A stretch of DNA of 64,000 nt, from contig JACKDN010000039.1 of NCBI GenBank assembly GCA_020633465.1, positions 8,031-72,030 of the forward strand, in the 5' to 3' direction. Position numbers and translations under genes: made by a program. How positions within the stretch are numbered: the first letter of the stretch is position 1; every line of letters starts with the position of its first letter. This document shows, piece by piece, positions 1-9,458 of this stretch. The notes beneath the pieces are model-generated. The model did no database searches and was not told the DNA's origin. It saw nothing but the letters and a program-made list of their open reading frames with translations. The DNA is from Myxococcales bacterium (lineage in GTDB: Bacteria; Myxococcota_A; Bradymonadia; UBA7976; UBA1532).

Positions 1-1114
1 TCACCAACGTGGCGCGGCCGGAGAGGCCCACCATCGTCTCGAACAGGCGGTCGACCGGCATCGCCTCGCAGTAGGTCACCTTGGCGGGCGGGAAGCCGCG
101 CTCGATGGCGGCGCGCGCGAACTGATACGTGCCGGTGCCCATCAGCACCAGGTGGTCGATGCCCGGCCACGACGCGCAGGCCTGGCCCAGCTGGCGGCTG
201 CGGTCGCCGCGATCGGCGCGGCAGTTGAACAGCGCGACGCGGCGGTCGACGTCGGCGTGGCGGGCCAGCATCATGCGCCAGATCTGCTCGGTGGACTCGG
301 GATCGTTGGCCGCGAAGCCGTTGACGAAGCGCAGCTGGCGGCCGAAGAAGTCGACGGCGTGGGTGGTCATCGCGCCGGGATCCGGGGGCGCCGCCCACAT
401 GCCGCGCAGCGCGGTGGCGCGATCGACCCCGAGATCGCCGCACACCTTCAGCGCCAGGGCCAGGTTGTCGGGGTGCTCGGTGTACGCGAAGCCGGCGAGA
501 TCCTTCTTGCCGATGGCCGCGACGTCGTCGGCGTCCACCGCCACCAGCCGGGTGCCGCGATCGTCGCAGGCCTCGGCGAAGACGCCCAGGTGGTCGCGTT
601 CGGCCGTGTAGAGCACCCCGCCGACCGGCACCATGCCGGCCAGCGCGCGCGCCACGTCGACCTCGCCGGGCCCCATCACGTCCAGGTGATCCGGGCGCGC
701 GTTGGTGATGACCCCGTGCGTCGCGCGCACCATGCGCGCCTCGCTGAGCCACTGCAGCGCGGGCTGCAGCGCCATGCACTCGATCACCAGCGCCTCGGCG
801 TCGTTGTGGGCCGCGGTGCGCACGATGCGCACCTGCTCGATGACGTTCGCGCGCGCCGGCCGGAAGACCGGCACCTCTTTGCCATCGGGGAAGATGAAGC
901 GCGCCAACGTGCCGGTGGTCTTCGCGCAGGTCGTCTTGCCGCCCGCGCGCAGGCCCGACGCGATCAGCCGCACGACGCTGGACTTGCCGCGCGTGCCGTT
1001 GACGTGGACGCGCGTGGGGATGCGGCGCAGCGCGCGCCGGTGGGCCACGGTCTCGGCCGCGCCCAGGGCCGCGAGCAGCCCGGTCAACCCCGCCATCACC
1101 TCGAAGCCCAGCAT
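1..1114 (-). CDS. pgsB: PgsB/CapB-like poly-gamma-glutamate synthase ligase (3' end outside window)
   Basis: This gene reads leftward from ATG 1114 and runs off the window, leaving about 371 codons. The product resembles PgsB/CapB, the Mur-ligase-like ATP-dependent amide ligase that polymerises glutamate into poly-gamma-glutamate capsule at the inner membrane. Evidence seen: a hydrophobic N-terminal helix, a basic stretch, then the P-loop VHVNGTRGKSS (G40 to S45), and later the Mur-type motif NARPDH in ITNARPDHLDVMG. The usual family length is about 390-400 residues, so only a short C-terminal piece is missing. The partners PgsC and PgsA would be expected further left but cannot be seen. It is divergent from the MscS-like gene, with about 105 bp between start codons. 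A MurC/FolC relative is the alternative, but the P-loop sequence and the N-terminal helix favour PgsB. Confidence 0.85.
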   Translation of the reverse strand, partial: MLGFEVMAGLTGLLAALGAAETVAHRRALRRIPTRVHVNGTRGKSSVVRLIASGLRAGGKTTCAKTTGTLARFIFPDGKEVPVFRPARANVIEQVRIVRTAAHNDAEALVIECMALQPALQWLSEARMVRATHGVITNARPDHLDVMGPGEVDVARALAGMVPVGGVLYTAERDHLGVFAEACDDRGTRLVAVDADDVAAIGKKDLAGFAYTEHPDNLALALKVCGDLGVDRATALRGMWAAPPDPGAMTTHAVDFFGRQLRFVNGFAANDPESTEQIWRMMLARHADVDRRVALFNCRADRGDRSRQLGQACASWPGIDHLVLMGTGTYQFARAAIERGFPPAKVTYCEAMPVDRLFETMVGLSGRATLV

Positions 1115-1219
1115 CGTCCTCGCGCGTCCCCGGCTGGGCCGTACTTATCACAGGCGGGCCCCCGTGCGGCACCGCGGGCTTGGTTGCCAGTCCGCCGGGA
1201 ACGCGATACACGCCGGAGG

Positions 1220-4210
1220 ATGCGCGCGATCGCCCCCCTGCTGGCCTTGATGGTCGCCACCGCGTGGTCGGCGGCCGCGCGGGCCCAGTTCCAGCTGCCC
1301 GGCCTCGGCGGCGGCGAGAAGAACGAGGCCACGGTGCGGTTGGCCGACGATCCGCGCCGCGAGGTCGAGGAAGAGCGGCGCTACCTGGCCGACCGGCAGC
1401 AGAGCCTGCTGCTGCGCAACCAGGACGTCGCGACGTGGAAGAAGCGGCGCACCGCGCTCGACGCGCGCAAGGCCGAGCTCGAGGCGCTGCGCCGCAGCCT
1501 GGTGCAGAGCCAGCCGCCGACGAAGCGCGCGCGCCGGTGGCGCGGGCGGGGCGTCGACATCGAAGAGATCCTCGCGCCCGACGCCGGCGCGCCGCCCGGT
1601 GACGGGGGCGTGGCCGACGGCGGCGTGGCCGACGGCGGGGCGCCGGACGGCGGGCTCGACGCGGGTGTCGGCGACGGCGGCGTGGGTGACGGCGGCGTCG
1701 GCGATGGTGGCGCGGGCGACGGCGGCGCGCGCCCCCCCCCGCGCCGCAAGCCGCGCGAAGAGATCACGCTGCTGCCGGTGCTGCCGCTCGAGGACGAGGG
1801 CTTCCTCAAGCCGGGCGTGCACCCCGCGCTGGTGCAGGAGATCGACCAGCTGCTGCGGGCGCTGGGCGCGCTGGACGAGGCCTACGCGTCGCTGCTGCGG
1901 ATGCACGCCGAGGAGCGCAACCAGATCGTCGCCGGCCTGGCCCACGCCGACGAGCTGCTGAAGCAGATGTCCACCGGGCGCGCGGCCGCGATCGAAGAGG
2001 ACGAGAAGGAGGAGGTGCCCAGCCTCGAGCGGGCCGAGCGCTTGGCGCTCGACGTGCACCTGGCCAGCATCGAGCTGTCGCTGGCGCGCGCGCGCAACCG
2101 CCAGAGCCGGGTGCATCAGCTCGGTGAAGGCGACGAGGCGGACGTGCTGCAGGCGCTGCCCGCGCTGAAGCCGCTCGAGGCCGAGGGCTTCGAGCCGTGG
2201 ACGGCCTTCCTCGACTCGTTCAGCCAGGCCGAGCGCCTGCGGGTCGAGCACGAGGCGGTGCGGCGCGAGATCGGCGAGGTGGCGTCGAAGCTGGGCAGCC
2301 TGACGCAGCAGACCGGCGCCACGCGCGAGCGGCGGTACACACTCGAGCTGATGCTGGCGACGCGCACGCTGGATCAGAAGCGGGCCAGCTACGAGCGGGT
2401 GCTCGAGCAGCTGACGCTGACCGACGAGGACATCACGCGGGCGAACGAGATCCACGAGCGCTCGGTGGGGCTGCGGCAGAAGAGCATCTCGGCCATCCAG
2501 CAGCAGCTCGACGAGCTGCAGGCCGAGGGCATCACGTCGGTGGTGCCCGGGCAGGGCGCCAACTTCGGCAACGCGCGCGTGCGGCAGGCGCAGAAGCAGG
2601 TGCTGGCCGAAGAGCTGGTGTTCGAGCGGGCGAAGCTCGAGCGCGACACCTTCCGGCGCGATCTGGTGGCGACGCTGGCGTCGATGCTGCGGGGCATCCG
2701 GCCCGACCGCACCTTCCTCGAGAAGTACCAGGGCATCCTCGACGCCGAGCGCATGCAGAGCCGCTTCGACGATCTCGAGACGCGGTGCGACGGGTGGCGG
2801 CGCGAGCAGAACGAGCTGCGGGGCGAGAAGGCGCCGCCGGCGCTCGAGGTGAACAAGAAGCAGCTCTTGAAGAGCTACGCCAAGCTGGCCGACTTCTGCA
2901 TGCGCGAAGAGTGGGTGCTGGGCACCGAGCAGCGGCTGGCCGAGATCACGCGCTTCCACCTCGACCGGCTGGAGGTCGAGACGCGCACCTTCGGGTGGTA
3001 CGCGTGGCGGACGCTGGTGTCGATCGTGCTGGCGGCGCTGCTGCTGGTGGTCAGCCGGTGGCTGGGCGCGGTGACGCGCAAGCTGGCCGGGCACGCCGAG
3101 GACGTGAAGGACGCGGCGAAGCCGGCCACCGACACCGCGGGCAACGTCGACGCGAAGGCGCTGCTGCGGGCGCGGCTGGTCAGCCTGCGGCGCTACGCGG
3201 CGCTGTCGCTGTACCTGGGCTGCCTGGCGGTGGTGTGGGGCGGGGCGACGCTGCTCGCGGCGCGCGTGATCTGGTCGATCGAGGTCGAGGTTTCGGTGCT
3301 GGTGGGCTGGGCGACGACGCCGCTGTTCGTGGTGCAGGATCGGCCGGTGTCGGCCTGGTCGCTGGTGCGGCTGATCGGCTGGGGCTTCATCGCGGTGTGG
3401 AGCGGCCGGCTGATGCAGACCTTCGTGAGCGAGCTGCTCGAGCACTTCGAGGTCGACCGCGGGGTGCGCGAGACCGTTGGCACCATCAGCCGCTACTTCG
3501 TGATCGCGGCGGGCTTCGCGCTGGGGCTGTCGTCGGTGGGCATCGGGCTGGGCGCCCTGGCGGTGGTGTTCGGCGTCATCGGTATCGGTATCGGCTTCGG
3601 CCTGCAGAACATCGCCAGCAACTTCATCAGCGGCTTCATCATTCTCATCGAGCGCCCCATTCGGAAGGGCGACTTCGTGCAGGTGGACGACCTGGTGGGC
3701 GAGGTGAAGGAGATCAGCGCGCGGGCGACGACGCTGATGACGCGCGACGCGGTGAGCGTGATCGTGCCGAACAGCGAGTTCGTCAGCGGCAAGGTCATCA
3801 ACTGGACGCTGGGGCACAACGAGCGCGTGCGGTCGCAGGTGCGGGTGGGCGTGGCCTACGGCAGCGACGTGGCGAAGGTGCGGCGGCTGCTGCTGAAGGT
3901 CGCGCAGCGCCACCCGGGCGTGCTGAAGTGGCCGCAGCCGACCGTCGACATGACCGGCTTCGGCGACAGCAGCCTCAACTTCGTGCTGCACGTGTGGACC
4001 GAGCGCATCCGGACGCTGCCCGGCCTGCTGAGCGATCTGAACGTGGCGGTCGACAAGGCGTTCCGCGAGGGCGGGGTCGAGATCCCCTTCCCGCAGCGCG
4101 ACCTGCACATCAGGAGCGACGCGACCAAGCCGAAGCGCGAGGCGGCGGCCGAGGACGACGCGGACGAGGGCGACGGTGCAGGGACGCCGCCGCCGGAGGG
4201 CGAGGGCTGA
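1220..4210 (+). CDS. Large MscS-family mechanosensitive channel with periplasmic N-terminal region
   Basis: The 996-residue product is a mechanosensitive channel of the MscS family, which vents solutes on hypo-osmotic shock through the inner membrane. The start at 1220 gives a clean Sec signal peptide (MRAIAPLLALMVATAWSAAARAQ, cleaved near residue 23) and is preceded by GGAGG, although unusually close. Residues about 25-590 are charged and helical, with coiled-coil character, as in the periplasmic domains of MscK-type channels. They are interrupted by a Gly/Asp repeat linker at residues 127-172. Membrane helices begin near residue 590. The pore helix and beta domain (GIGIGFGLQNIASNF, then IERPIRKGDFVQV) lie near 774-825. 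A C9 run lies just after the linker. The C-terminal tail is acidic. Family assignment is secure; the gating signal is unknown. Confidence 0.9.
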   Translation: MRAIAPLLALMVATAWSAAARAQFQLPGLGGGEKNEATVRLADDPRREVEEERRYLADRQQSLLLRNQDVATWKKRRTALDARKAELEALRRSLVQSQPPTKRARRWRGRGVDIEEILAPDAGAPPGDGGVADGGVADGGAPDGGLDAGVGDGGVGDGGVGDGGAGDGGARPPPRRKPREEITLLPVLPLEDEGFLKPGVHPALVQEIDQLLRALGALDEAYASLLRMHAEERNQIVAGLAHADELLKQMSTGRAAAIEEDEKEEVPSLERAERLALDVHLASIELSLARARNRQSRVHQLGEGDEADVLQALPALKPLEAEGFEPWTAFLDSFSQAERLRVEHEAVRREIGEVASKLGSLTQQTGATRERRYTLELMLATRTLDQKRASYERVLEQLTLTDEDITRANEIHERSVGLRQKSISAIQQQLDELQAEGITSVVPGQGANFGNARVRQAQKQVLAEELVFERAKLERDTFRRDLVATLASMLRGIRPDRTFLEKYQGILDAERMQSRFDDLETRCDGWRREQNELRGEKAPPALEVNKKQLLKSYAKLADFCMREEWVLGTEQRLAEITRFHLDRLEVETRTFGWYAWRTLVSIVLAALLLVVSRWLGAVTRKLAGHAEDVKDAAKPATDTAGNVDAKALLRARLVSLRRYAALSLYLGCLAVVWGGATLLAARVIWSIEVEVSVLVGWATTPLFVVQDRPVSAWSLVRLIGWGFIAVWSGRLMQTFVSELLEHFEVDRGVRETVGTISRYFVIAAGFALGLSSVGIGLGALAVVFGVIGIGIGFGLQNIASNFISGFIILIERPIRKGDFVQVDDLVGEVKEISARATTLMTRDAVSVIVPNSEFVSGKVINWTLGHNERVRSQVRVGVAYGSDVAKVRRLLLKVAQRHPGVLKWPQPTVDMTGFGDSSLNFVLHVWTERIRTLPGLLSDLNVAVDKAFREGGVEIPFPQRDLHIRSDATKPKREAAAEDDADEGDGAGTPPPEGEG
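1598..1736 (+). repeat. Degenerate GDGG-coding tandem repeat in the MscS-like gene
   Basis: In-frame degenerate repeat encoding units such as GDGGVADGG and GVGDGG, residues about 127-172 of the MscS-like protein. It is a flexible linker of the kind common in myxobacterial envelope proteins. A run of nine C (1732-1740) follows immediately and encodes part of a Pro stretch. Tandem units and the C9 run are both plausible sites for slippage. Confidence 0.85.
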
Positions 4211-4268
4211 TCCCGGTCAGCGCGGCGCCCGGCTCGTCAGCGGCGGCCCGACGCGGCGGCGCGGCGCG

Positions 4269-5210
4269 TCACGGGCTGCACGGGGCGATGGCGGCGCAGT
4301 CGCCGCCCGCCGCGACGCAGCGCGTGATCTCGGCGTGGGCGAGGGTCGAGCGGCACGCGGCCACGCAGGCGGCGCGGGCGATGTCGGCGTCCGAAGGCCA
4401 CTCGTCGCACGCGACGCGCAGCCCGCACCCCTGGGCGCACTCGGCGGGATCCGCCGCGTCCTGGCCGGCGCAGTAGGCGGCCATCGTCGAGCCGGCGATC
4501 GTCTGGACCACCAGATCCAGGTGGTCGCACTGCCCGGCGGGCTCGACCGCGAGCGTGCGGGCGTAAGTGTCGAGGCTGACCGGCTGGTGGCGCACGGCGG
4601 CGCGGCACGAGCGCTCGAAGAAGGCGTCGAGGTCGATGCCCAGCAGGGCGGCGCGCGGGCAGCCGTCGCGCACGCAGCCGGCCAGGACGCCGCCGTACGC
4701 CGCGCAGACGTCGATCAGCTCGGCCGACTGACACACGGCGCCGACGCAGCGCCGATCCGGCGCGCAGGCGCAGTCGGCGACGCAGAGGCTGCAGTCTTCG
4801 TCGGCGTCGCACCGTCCGTCACCGCAGCGCGGCCCGGCCGCGTCGGGCGCCGCGGCGTCCACCGGACGCGCGGCATCCACCGGAGGGGCGGCATCCACCC
4901 GGTCGCCGGCGTCGAGCCACGCCGCCGCATCCACGGTCGGCCCGACGTCGCCCCGCGCCGCGTCCACGGCCGGCCCGCCGTCGCCCCCCGGCACCCGCGC
5001 GTCGCCCGGCCGCCCACCGTCGCGCGCCGCGTCGAGCTCCTCCGGCCCGCCGTCGTCCACCCGCCCGTCCGCCGCCCCCGGGCCCCCGTCCCGTTCGGGC
5101 GCCCCGTCGGACATGCCCCCGTCGAGGTCGACCGGCAGGACGGACCCGTCCACCCCCTTTGTTGCCTGGCAGCCGACGACGATCCCCGCGATGAACAGCA
5201 TCCTGCGCAT
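4269..5210 (-). CDS. Lipoprotein with Asp/Gly/Ala stalk and Cys-rich CGDGxC domain
   Basis: A 313-residue predicted lipoprotein. The N terminus MRRMLFIAGIVVGC ends in a lipobox with Cys14. Residues about 20-125 are a low-complexity stalk rich in DGG, DAA and VDA units, which probably spans the periplasm or stands out from the outer membrane. A compact Cys-rich module follows (CGDGRCDADEDCSLC, then ADCACAPDRRC), a type seen repeatedly in myxobacterial surface lipoproteins. The C-terminal half has many paired cysteines and is likely disulfide-bonded, but I do not recognise a catalytic family. The gene is divergent from the beta-helix lipoprotein gene at 5355 across 144 bp, which must hold both promoters. 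Function unknown. Confidence 0.8.
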   Translation of the reverse strand: MRRMLFIAGIVVGCQATKGVDGSVLPVDLDGGMSDGAPERDGGPGAADGRVDDGGPEELDAARDGGRPGDARVPGGDGGPAVDAARGDVGPTVDAAAWLDAGDRVDAAPPVDAARPVDAAAPDAAGPRCGDGRCDADEDCSLCVADCACAPDRRCVGAVCQSAELIDVCAAYGGVLAGCVRDGCPRAALLGIDLDAFFERSCRAAVRHQPVSLDTYARTLAVEPAGQCDHLDLVVQTIAGSTMAAYCAGQDAADPAECAQGCGLRVACDEWPSDADIARAACVAACRSTLAHAEITRCVAAGGDCAAIAPCSP

Positions 5211-5354
5211 GCGCGCATCCTGGCGACCCAGACCACCAGGGTCGAGCAGATTCGGCCCGCCCCAGCGCCGCGTGACGCTGGCCGACGACAGGTGGGTAGG
5301 TGCAGGTTGGCGCCCACGCGCGAACGTGTCAGAGTGTCGCAGCGAAAGGGCAGC

Positions 5355-7745
5355 ATGGGCATTCTCACCAAGTGGCGACCGTCGCGGCGAGGCGTGATCG
5401 AGCAGACAGCGCTCGAGTACGAACGAGCAGTCGCGCCCCGGGTCAGGAACCTGCTGCTGCTCTGCGTCGTGACGGGTGGACTGACTGCCTGCGGCGACGC
5501 GGAGCGGGCCGGCGGCGGGGCCCGCCCCGAGGACCAGCCCGAGGACGCGGCGCTCGCCGACGCCGCGCTGCCACCCGACGCTGCGCACGCCCCCATGCCG
5601 CGCTGTGAGAGCGCGGTCGAACCACCCGCGCAGCCGAACAACTTGTTCTGCACCAACATCCGCTGCCCCGACGCCGTGCCCGATCTCGGTGAGCCTCCCT
5701 GCGCTCCGGGCTGGAGGCCCGATACGGACCTGACCGACATCACTGGCACGATCTGCCGAGCGCCCTTCGTGGGCGCCAGCTGTGACCGCCCCGACGCCGC
5801 CGGGCGCTGCGCGCCACCCTGCGACTTGCCGGTCGGCCTGGATCGCGTGATCCACGTGGCGGTCGGCGGAGCCGACGGTGACGGCACGGCCGAACGCCCC
5901 CGGACCGACCTGGCCGCTGCGCTCGCCGAGCGGCTCGAAGGCGACACGGTGTTCCTTCACCCCGGCACCTACACCGGCGCGTTCGAAGTACCAGCGGGTG
6001 TGGCCATTCGGGGCGCGTGCGCCGAGACAGTGACCATCCAGGGCCCCGCCGACCAGGCCGCGCTGACGCTCGGTCCAGGTGCGTCGATCGAGCAGCTGAC
6101 GATCCGCGGAGCCGCGCTTGGGCTCTCCATCCCAGGCGGCGCGGCCGACCCGGCTGCGCGGGGCACCGACGTCGTCGTCGTAGGGACGACACGGGGCGCG
6201 CATGTGCGGGGGGCCCTCCACCTGACGAGAGCGGTGTTCCGCGACCTCCCCACGGCCGCGCTGTACGTCGAAGACGGCACCCTCGAAGCGGACGAGCTGA
6301 TCGTCCTGGAGTCCGCGAGCGCCCTCGCCGCCGTCGGCGGTGCCGTCACGCTCCGTCGATCGGTCTTCCAAGATCTCACCGAGGGCGGTCTCCGGGCCGA
6401 GGCAGGCACGTCGCTGCGCCTGGAGGACGTCGGCATCAACTTCGTCGAGGCCGATGGAGCGGGGCCGACGCCCATCGCGCTGCTCGCCGACGGCGCAGCC
6501 ACCCTGGTGGAGGTCGAGCGCGTCTCGCTGGCCGGCGTCAAGGGGCATGGCCTCCAGATCCGCGGGGGAGCGGCCCTCGTCGGCCGAAACCTCGCGATGT
6601 CGGTCATCGGCCACGCCACGGCCACGGCCAACGCCCTCGAGGTGCACTCGGGGGGGCACGCCGAGGTGGACGCAGTGACCATCGAGACGGTCTACGGAGT
6701 CGCCGTGGCCGCCAGCGGGGACTCGACCCACGTGACCGTGGGCAGGCTCCTGGTCGACGAGGTGGTGGCGGCGCACGCGGACGAGGGCGGCGAGCCACTC
6801 GAGGCGCTGGTCGCCGACGACCGGGCCCAGCTGACGGTCCACGGGGCCCGCATCGGGGCGTACGCCGGCTCGGCGGTGCGCGTCGGCGAGGGCGCCCACT
6901 TCGAGCTGGCCAACGCGACGATCGGGCGCGCTGCGGTGGAGAACACCAACGGCTTCGGCGTGCGCGCGTCACGAGCGGCGCGCGTGGAACTTCGGAGCGT
7001 CGCCTTCGTTGGCTTCGAGGCCGGCGGCGCCGTCTTCGAGCGCACTGATCACGTCTCGATGACGGACGTGACCATCAAGGATCCCCGCCCCTTCGACGGC
7101 GTGGCGAACCACGACAGCGTGGGCGTCGGCCTCTACGAAGTGGGCGAGGCCGAGCTCGAACGCGTCGCCGTGGTTCGAGCGCACCGGATCGGGGTCGAAG
7201 CCGTCCGGTCGTCCGTTCGGGCCCGAGACCTGGAGGTCGTGAGGGCGTCGGCTGCCGTGGGATCGGGCGTGCTGCCGGCGACGCCGGACAGCGCGGCTCT
7301 GGGCGTCGGCTTCGCGTCGACGGACAGCGATGTCGAGGTGGATCGGCTCCGGGTTAGCCTCAGCCAGTTCGCTGGCGTGTGGGTCGCGAACGCGAACACC
7401 CAGCCCTCTCGGCTGGTCGCGCGTGACCTCGAAGTGTCGGAGGGTGTGGTGCAGGTCTGCAAAGTCGCAGGGTGCGACGATCGCGGCGGCCACGGACTGT
7501 TCCTCGAGGCTGGGGTGGACGTCGCGATCGAGCGCGCCGTCATCCACGACAACGGCGGGATCGGTTTGTGGCGTGACTGCGGGGCCTCCGTGCGGCTCTC
7601 CGAGACCGTCATCCAGCGCGGTCAGGTCGGCATGGCGGCGCCCAGCACGTGCGAACCGCTCGGCGACACGTTGGGCGCCTGTCTCAGCTTCAACGAAGCC
7701 GACCTCGCCTCGGTGACTATCGACCCGCCAAGCCAACCCGACTGA
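5355..7745 (+). CDS. Right-handed beta-helix lipoprotein (largest of three paralogues)
   Basis: The 796-residue product carries a late lipobox (GGLTAC, Cys46), a DAALADAALPPDAA linker, a Cys-containing N-terminal segment, and then a beta-helix entry typical of DUF1565/pectate-lyase-like proteins: a GGADGDGTAERP segment, then GDTVFLHPGTYTGAF and VPAGVAIRGAC. About 20 short beta repeats follow to the end. No polysaccharide-lyase active site is evident, so it may be a surface adhesin or scaffold rather than an enzyme. ATG 5355 follows a purine-rich AAAGGG. GTG 5394 is an alternative start that gives a more normal signal-peptide length. Its codon usage is visibly less GC-biased at third positions than that of its neighbours. 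It is paralogous to the proteins at 7775 and 9459 and converges on the first of them. Confidence 0.8.
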   Translation: MGILTKWRPSRRGVIEQTALEYERAVAPRVRNLLLLCVVTGGLTACGDAERAGGGARPEDQPEDAALADAALPPDAAHAPMPRCESAVEPPAQPNNLFCTNIRCPDAVPDLGEPPCAPGWRPDTDLTDITGTICRAPFVGASCDRPDAAGRCAPPCDLPVGLDRVIHVAVGGADGDGTAERPRTDLAAALAERLEGDTVFLHPGTYTGAFEVPAGVAIRGACAETVTIQGPADQAALTLGPGASIEQLTIRGAALGLSIPGGAADPAARGTDVVVVGTTRGAHVRGALHLTRAVFRDLPTAALYVEDGTLEADELIVLESASALAAVGGAVTLRRSVFQDLTEGGLRAEAGTSLRLEDVGINFVEADGAGPTPIALLADGAATLVEVERVSLAGVKGHGLQIRGGAALVGRNLAMSVIGHATATANALEVHSGGHAEVDAVTIETVYGVAVAASGDSTHVTVGRLLVDEVVAAHADEGGEPLEALVADDRAQLTVHGARIGAYAGSAVRVGEGAHFELANATIGRAAVENTNGFGVRASRAARVELRSVAFVGFEAGGAVFERTDHVSMTDVTIKDPRPFDGVANHDSVGVGLYEVGEAELERVAVVRAHRIGVEAVRSSVRARDLEVVRASAAVGSGVLPATPDSAALGVGFASTDSDVEVDRLRVSLSQFAGVWVANANTQPSRLVARDLEVSEGVVQVCKVAGCDDRGGHGLFLEAGVDVAIERAVIHDNGGIGLWRDCGASVRLSETVIQRGQVGMAAPSTCEPLGDTLGACLSFNEADLASVTIDPPSQPD

Positions 7746-7774
7746 CCGCCCACCTCGGCGCCCGCCTCGCCACC

Positions 7775-9265
7775 CTACGGCAGCAACCCCACGTCCAGCG
7801 CCGCCTGCGCCGGCGCCGGGTCCAGCGTCCGGCCCTCGGCGGCGTCGTCCGCGCGCTCGAGGTCCGGCGTGCGCTCGATGCCCTCCACCGGCACGTCGGC
7901 CAGGCCCTGCACGTGCAGGCCGAGCGCGCCCGGGTCGCCGGGCTGCAGGGTGACGTCCGCGAAGGCGAAGGTGGGCTGATCGGCGTCCTCGCCGTCGATC
8001 AACAGGCCTGCCCGGCCGAAGCCGCTGATGAGCACGCCGCGCAGGTCGAGGAGGCCGTTGGGGGCCACGATCTGGAGGCCGTCGGCCTCGTTCGCGTCGG
8101 GCGTCTGGAGGGCGCAGCACGTGGGGTTGTCGAAGCGGGTGTCGCGCACCCGGACGTCGCCGGCCGCGCGCAGCACCATCTGCGCCGGGCCGCCGCGCAC
8201 CTCGATGTCGCTGTCGGCCAGGTCGAGCGCGAGCGCGGGGCCCTCGGGCGCGTCCTGCACCCAGATGGCCGGCCCGAAGGACGACAGCGCCAGCCCGCTG
8301 TACACCCCCGTCGCGCCGATCTGCAGGACGCCCACCCCCCGCCCCAGCTCGATCTCGGCCTCACGCACGCCGATCTCGGCGCCGTCGACCCCGACCAACC
8401 CATGGCCCGGGCGCTCGCGCAGGTGGTCGCGCCGGTCGACGTCGGACCAGATGTACGCGCGCTCGACGCCCAGGCTGCCCCCCTCGACGAAGACCGCCGT
8501 GCCGACGAAGGACTCCACCGCGACGCGCTCGAAGCGCGCCGTCACCCCCCGGAGCGCCAGGCCGAAGCCCACCGGGCGCGAGATGTCGACCAGCCCGCCC
8601 TCGGCCGTGCCCCCCTCGATCAGCACCCCCGCCACCAGCCAGGGTCCGAGGGCGATGTCCTCGTCGGTCACGCCGACGGGCGGCGGCCACGGATCGCGGT
8701 CCAGGATCAACCCGTGGGGCACGACGAAGGACTCCTGCTCCCACACCGAGTCGACGTCGACCAGGTGGATGGCCACCGGCCGCCGCGGATCGACCGCCAC
8801 GCTGCGCAACACCAGCCGCCCGCCCTCGGCGTACAGCGAGCCGACGATCTGCACCTGGTCGAGCGTCGTCACCGGCCCCTCCGTGGCCAGCCCGAGCCGC
8901 ACGTCGCCGACCAGCAGCCCCTCCTCCAGCGTCACGCCCGCCGGCACCTGGAAGTCACCCATCCACGTCCGGCCGTCCAGGTGCAGCCGGTCGCCGGGAC
9001 ACGCGGTCGCCAGCAGCCGCCCCAGGTTGTCGATGTCGGACAGTCGCCGCGCCTGGGGCGAGCGCAGGCAGCTCGGCCGCTCCGCCGGCTCGGGCTCCGC
9101 GCCGCCGTCGCCCGCGTTCGCCCAGTACCCCTCGCCGTCGTCGACCGGGCGGCTGTCGTCGCCGCACCCCACGAGGCCGTACGCCAGCAGCACCACCCAC
9201 GCCGCCCCGCCGCGAACGCCGAAGCCCCGCCGCCCTCTCGGCTCGTCCCCGCTGACTCGGACCAT
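7775..9265 (-). CDS. Beta-helix lipoprotein, paralogue 2
   Basis: A 496-residue predicted lipoprotein (LVGC, Cys34) starting at ATG 9265 with GGGAGG upstream. After a short Asp/Glu/Pro spacer comes the shared entry module TACPGDRLHLDGRTW then FQVPAGVTLEEG, followed by parallel-beta-helix repeats with runs such as GVLIEGG and FGLALRGVTA. Near the C terminus, the signature ADGLQIVAPNGLL then AGLLIDGEDAD is almost identical to one in the 480-residue paralogue upstream. This argues for local duplication. It is probably anchored to a membrane, with the helix acting as a binding or structural surface. No catalytic residues can be assigned. It reads in the same direction as the 9459-10901 gene, 193 bp downstream of it. 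Confidence 0.8.
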   Translation of the reverse strand: MVRVSGDEPRGRRGFGVRGGAAWVVLLAYGLVGCGDDSRPVDDGEGYWANAGDGGAEPEPAERPSCLRSPQARRLSDIDNLGRLLATACPGDRLHLDGRTWMGDFQVPAGVTLEEGLLVGDVRLGLATEGPVTTLDQVQIVGSLYAEGGRLVLRSVAVDPRRPVAIHLVDVDSVWEQESFVVPHGLILDRDPWPPPVGVTDEDIALGPWLVAGVLIEGGTAEGGLVDISRPVGFGLALRGVTARFERVAVESFVGTAVFVEGGSLGVERAYIWSDVDRRDHLRERPGHGLVGVDGAEIGVREAEIELGRGVGVLQIGATGVYSGLALSSFGPAIWVQDAPEGPALALDLADSDIEVRGGPAQMVLRAAGDVRVRDTRFDNPTCCALQTPDANEADGLQIVAPNGLLDLRGVLISGFGRAGLLIDGEDADQPTFAFADVTLQPGDPGALGLHVQGLADVPVEGIERTPDLERADDAAEGRTLDPAPAQAALDVGLLP

Positions 9266-9458
9266 GGGTCGGTCGCCTCCCGTCCGTCACGCAGCTTACC
9301 CATTCGCCGGGCTCGGCGCATGCGCCGCCGTGCCACCGCCCACCCTCGATCGACGCGCCGGCGCGGTCGAGGCCCTCGAAGCGAACGGGCCGGGATCGAG
9401 GTCGTCGGCCCGGCCCCGCGAACGCGTCGCCGGCCGCTCCGCGCCGCCCCACCGGGGC

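Noticed and set aside
1598..1736. Possible non-coding minisatellite
   Set aside because: In frame GDGG linker in a well-supported gene.
1148..4108. Open frame of about 986 codons antisense to the MscS-like gene
   Set aside because: His, Gln and Arg-rich translation with no domain; shadow of the GC-rich MscS-like gene.
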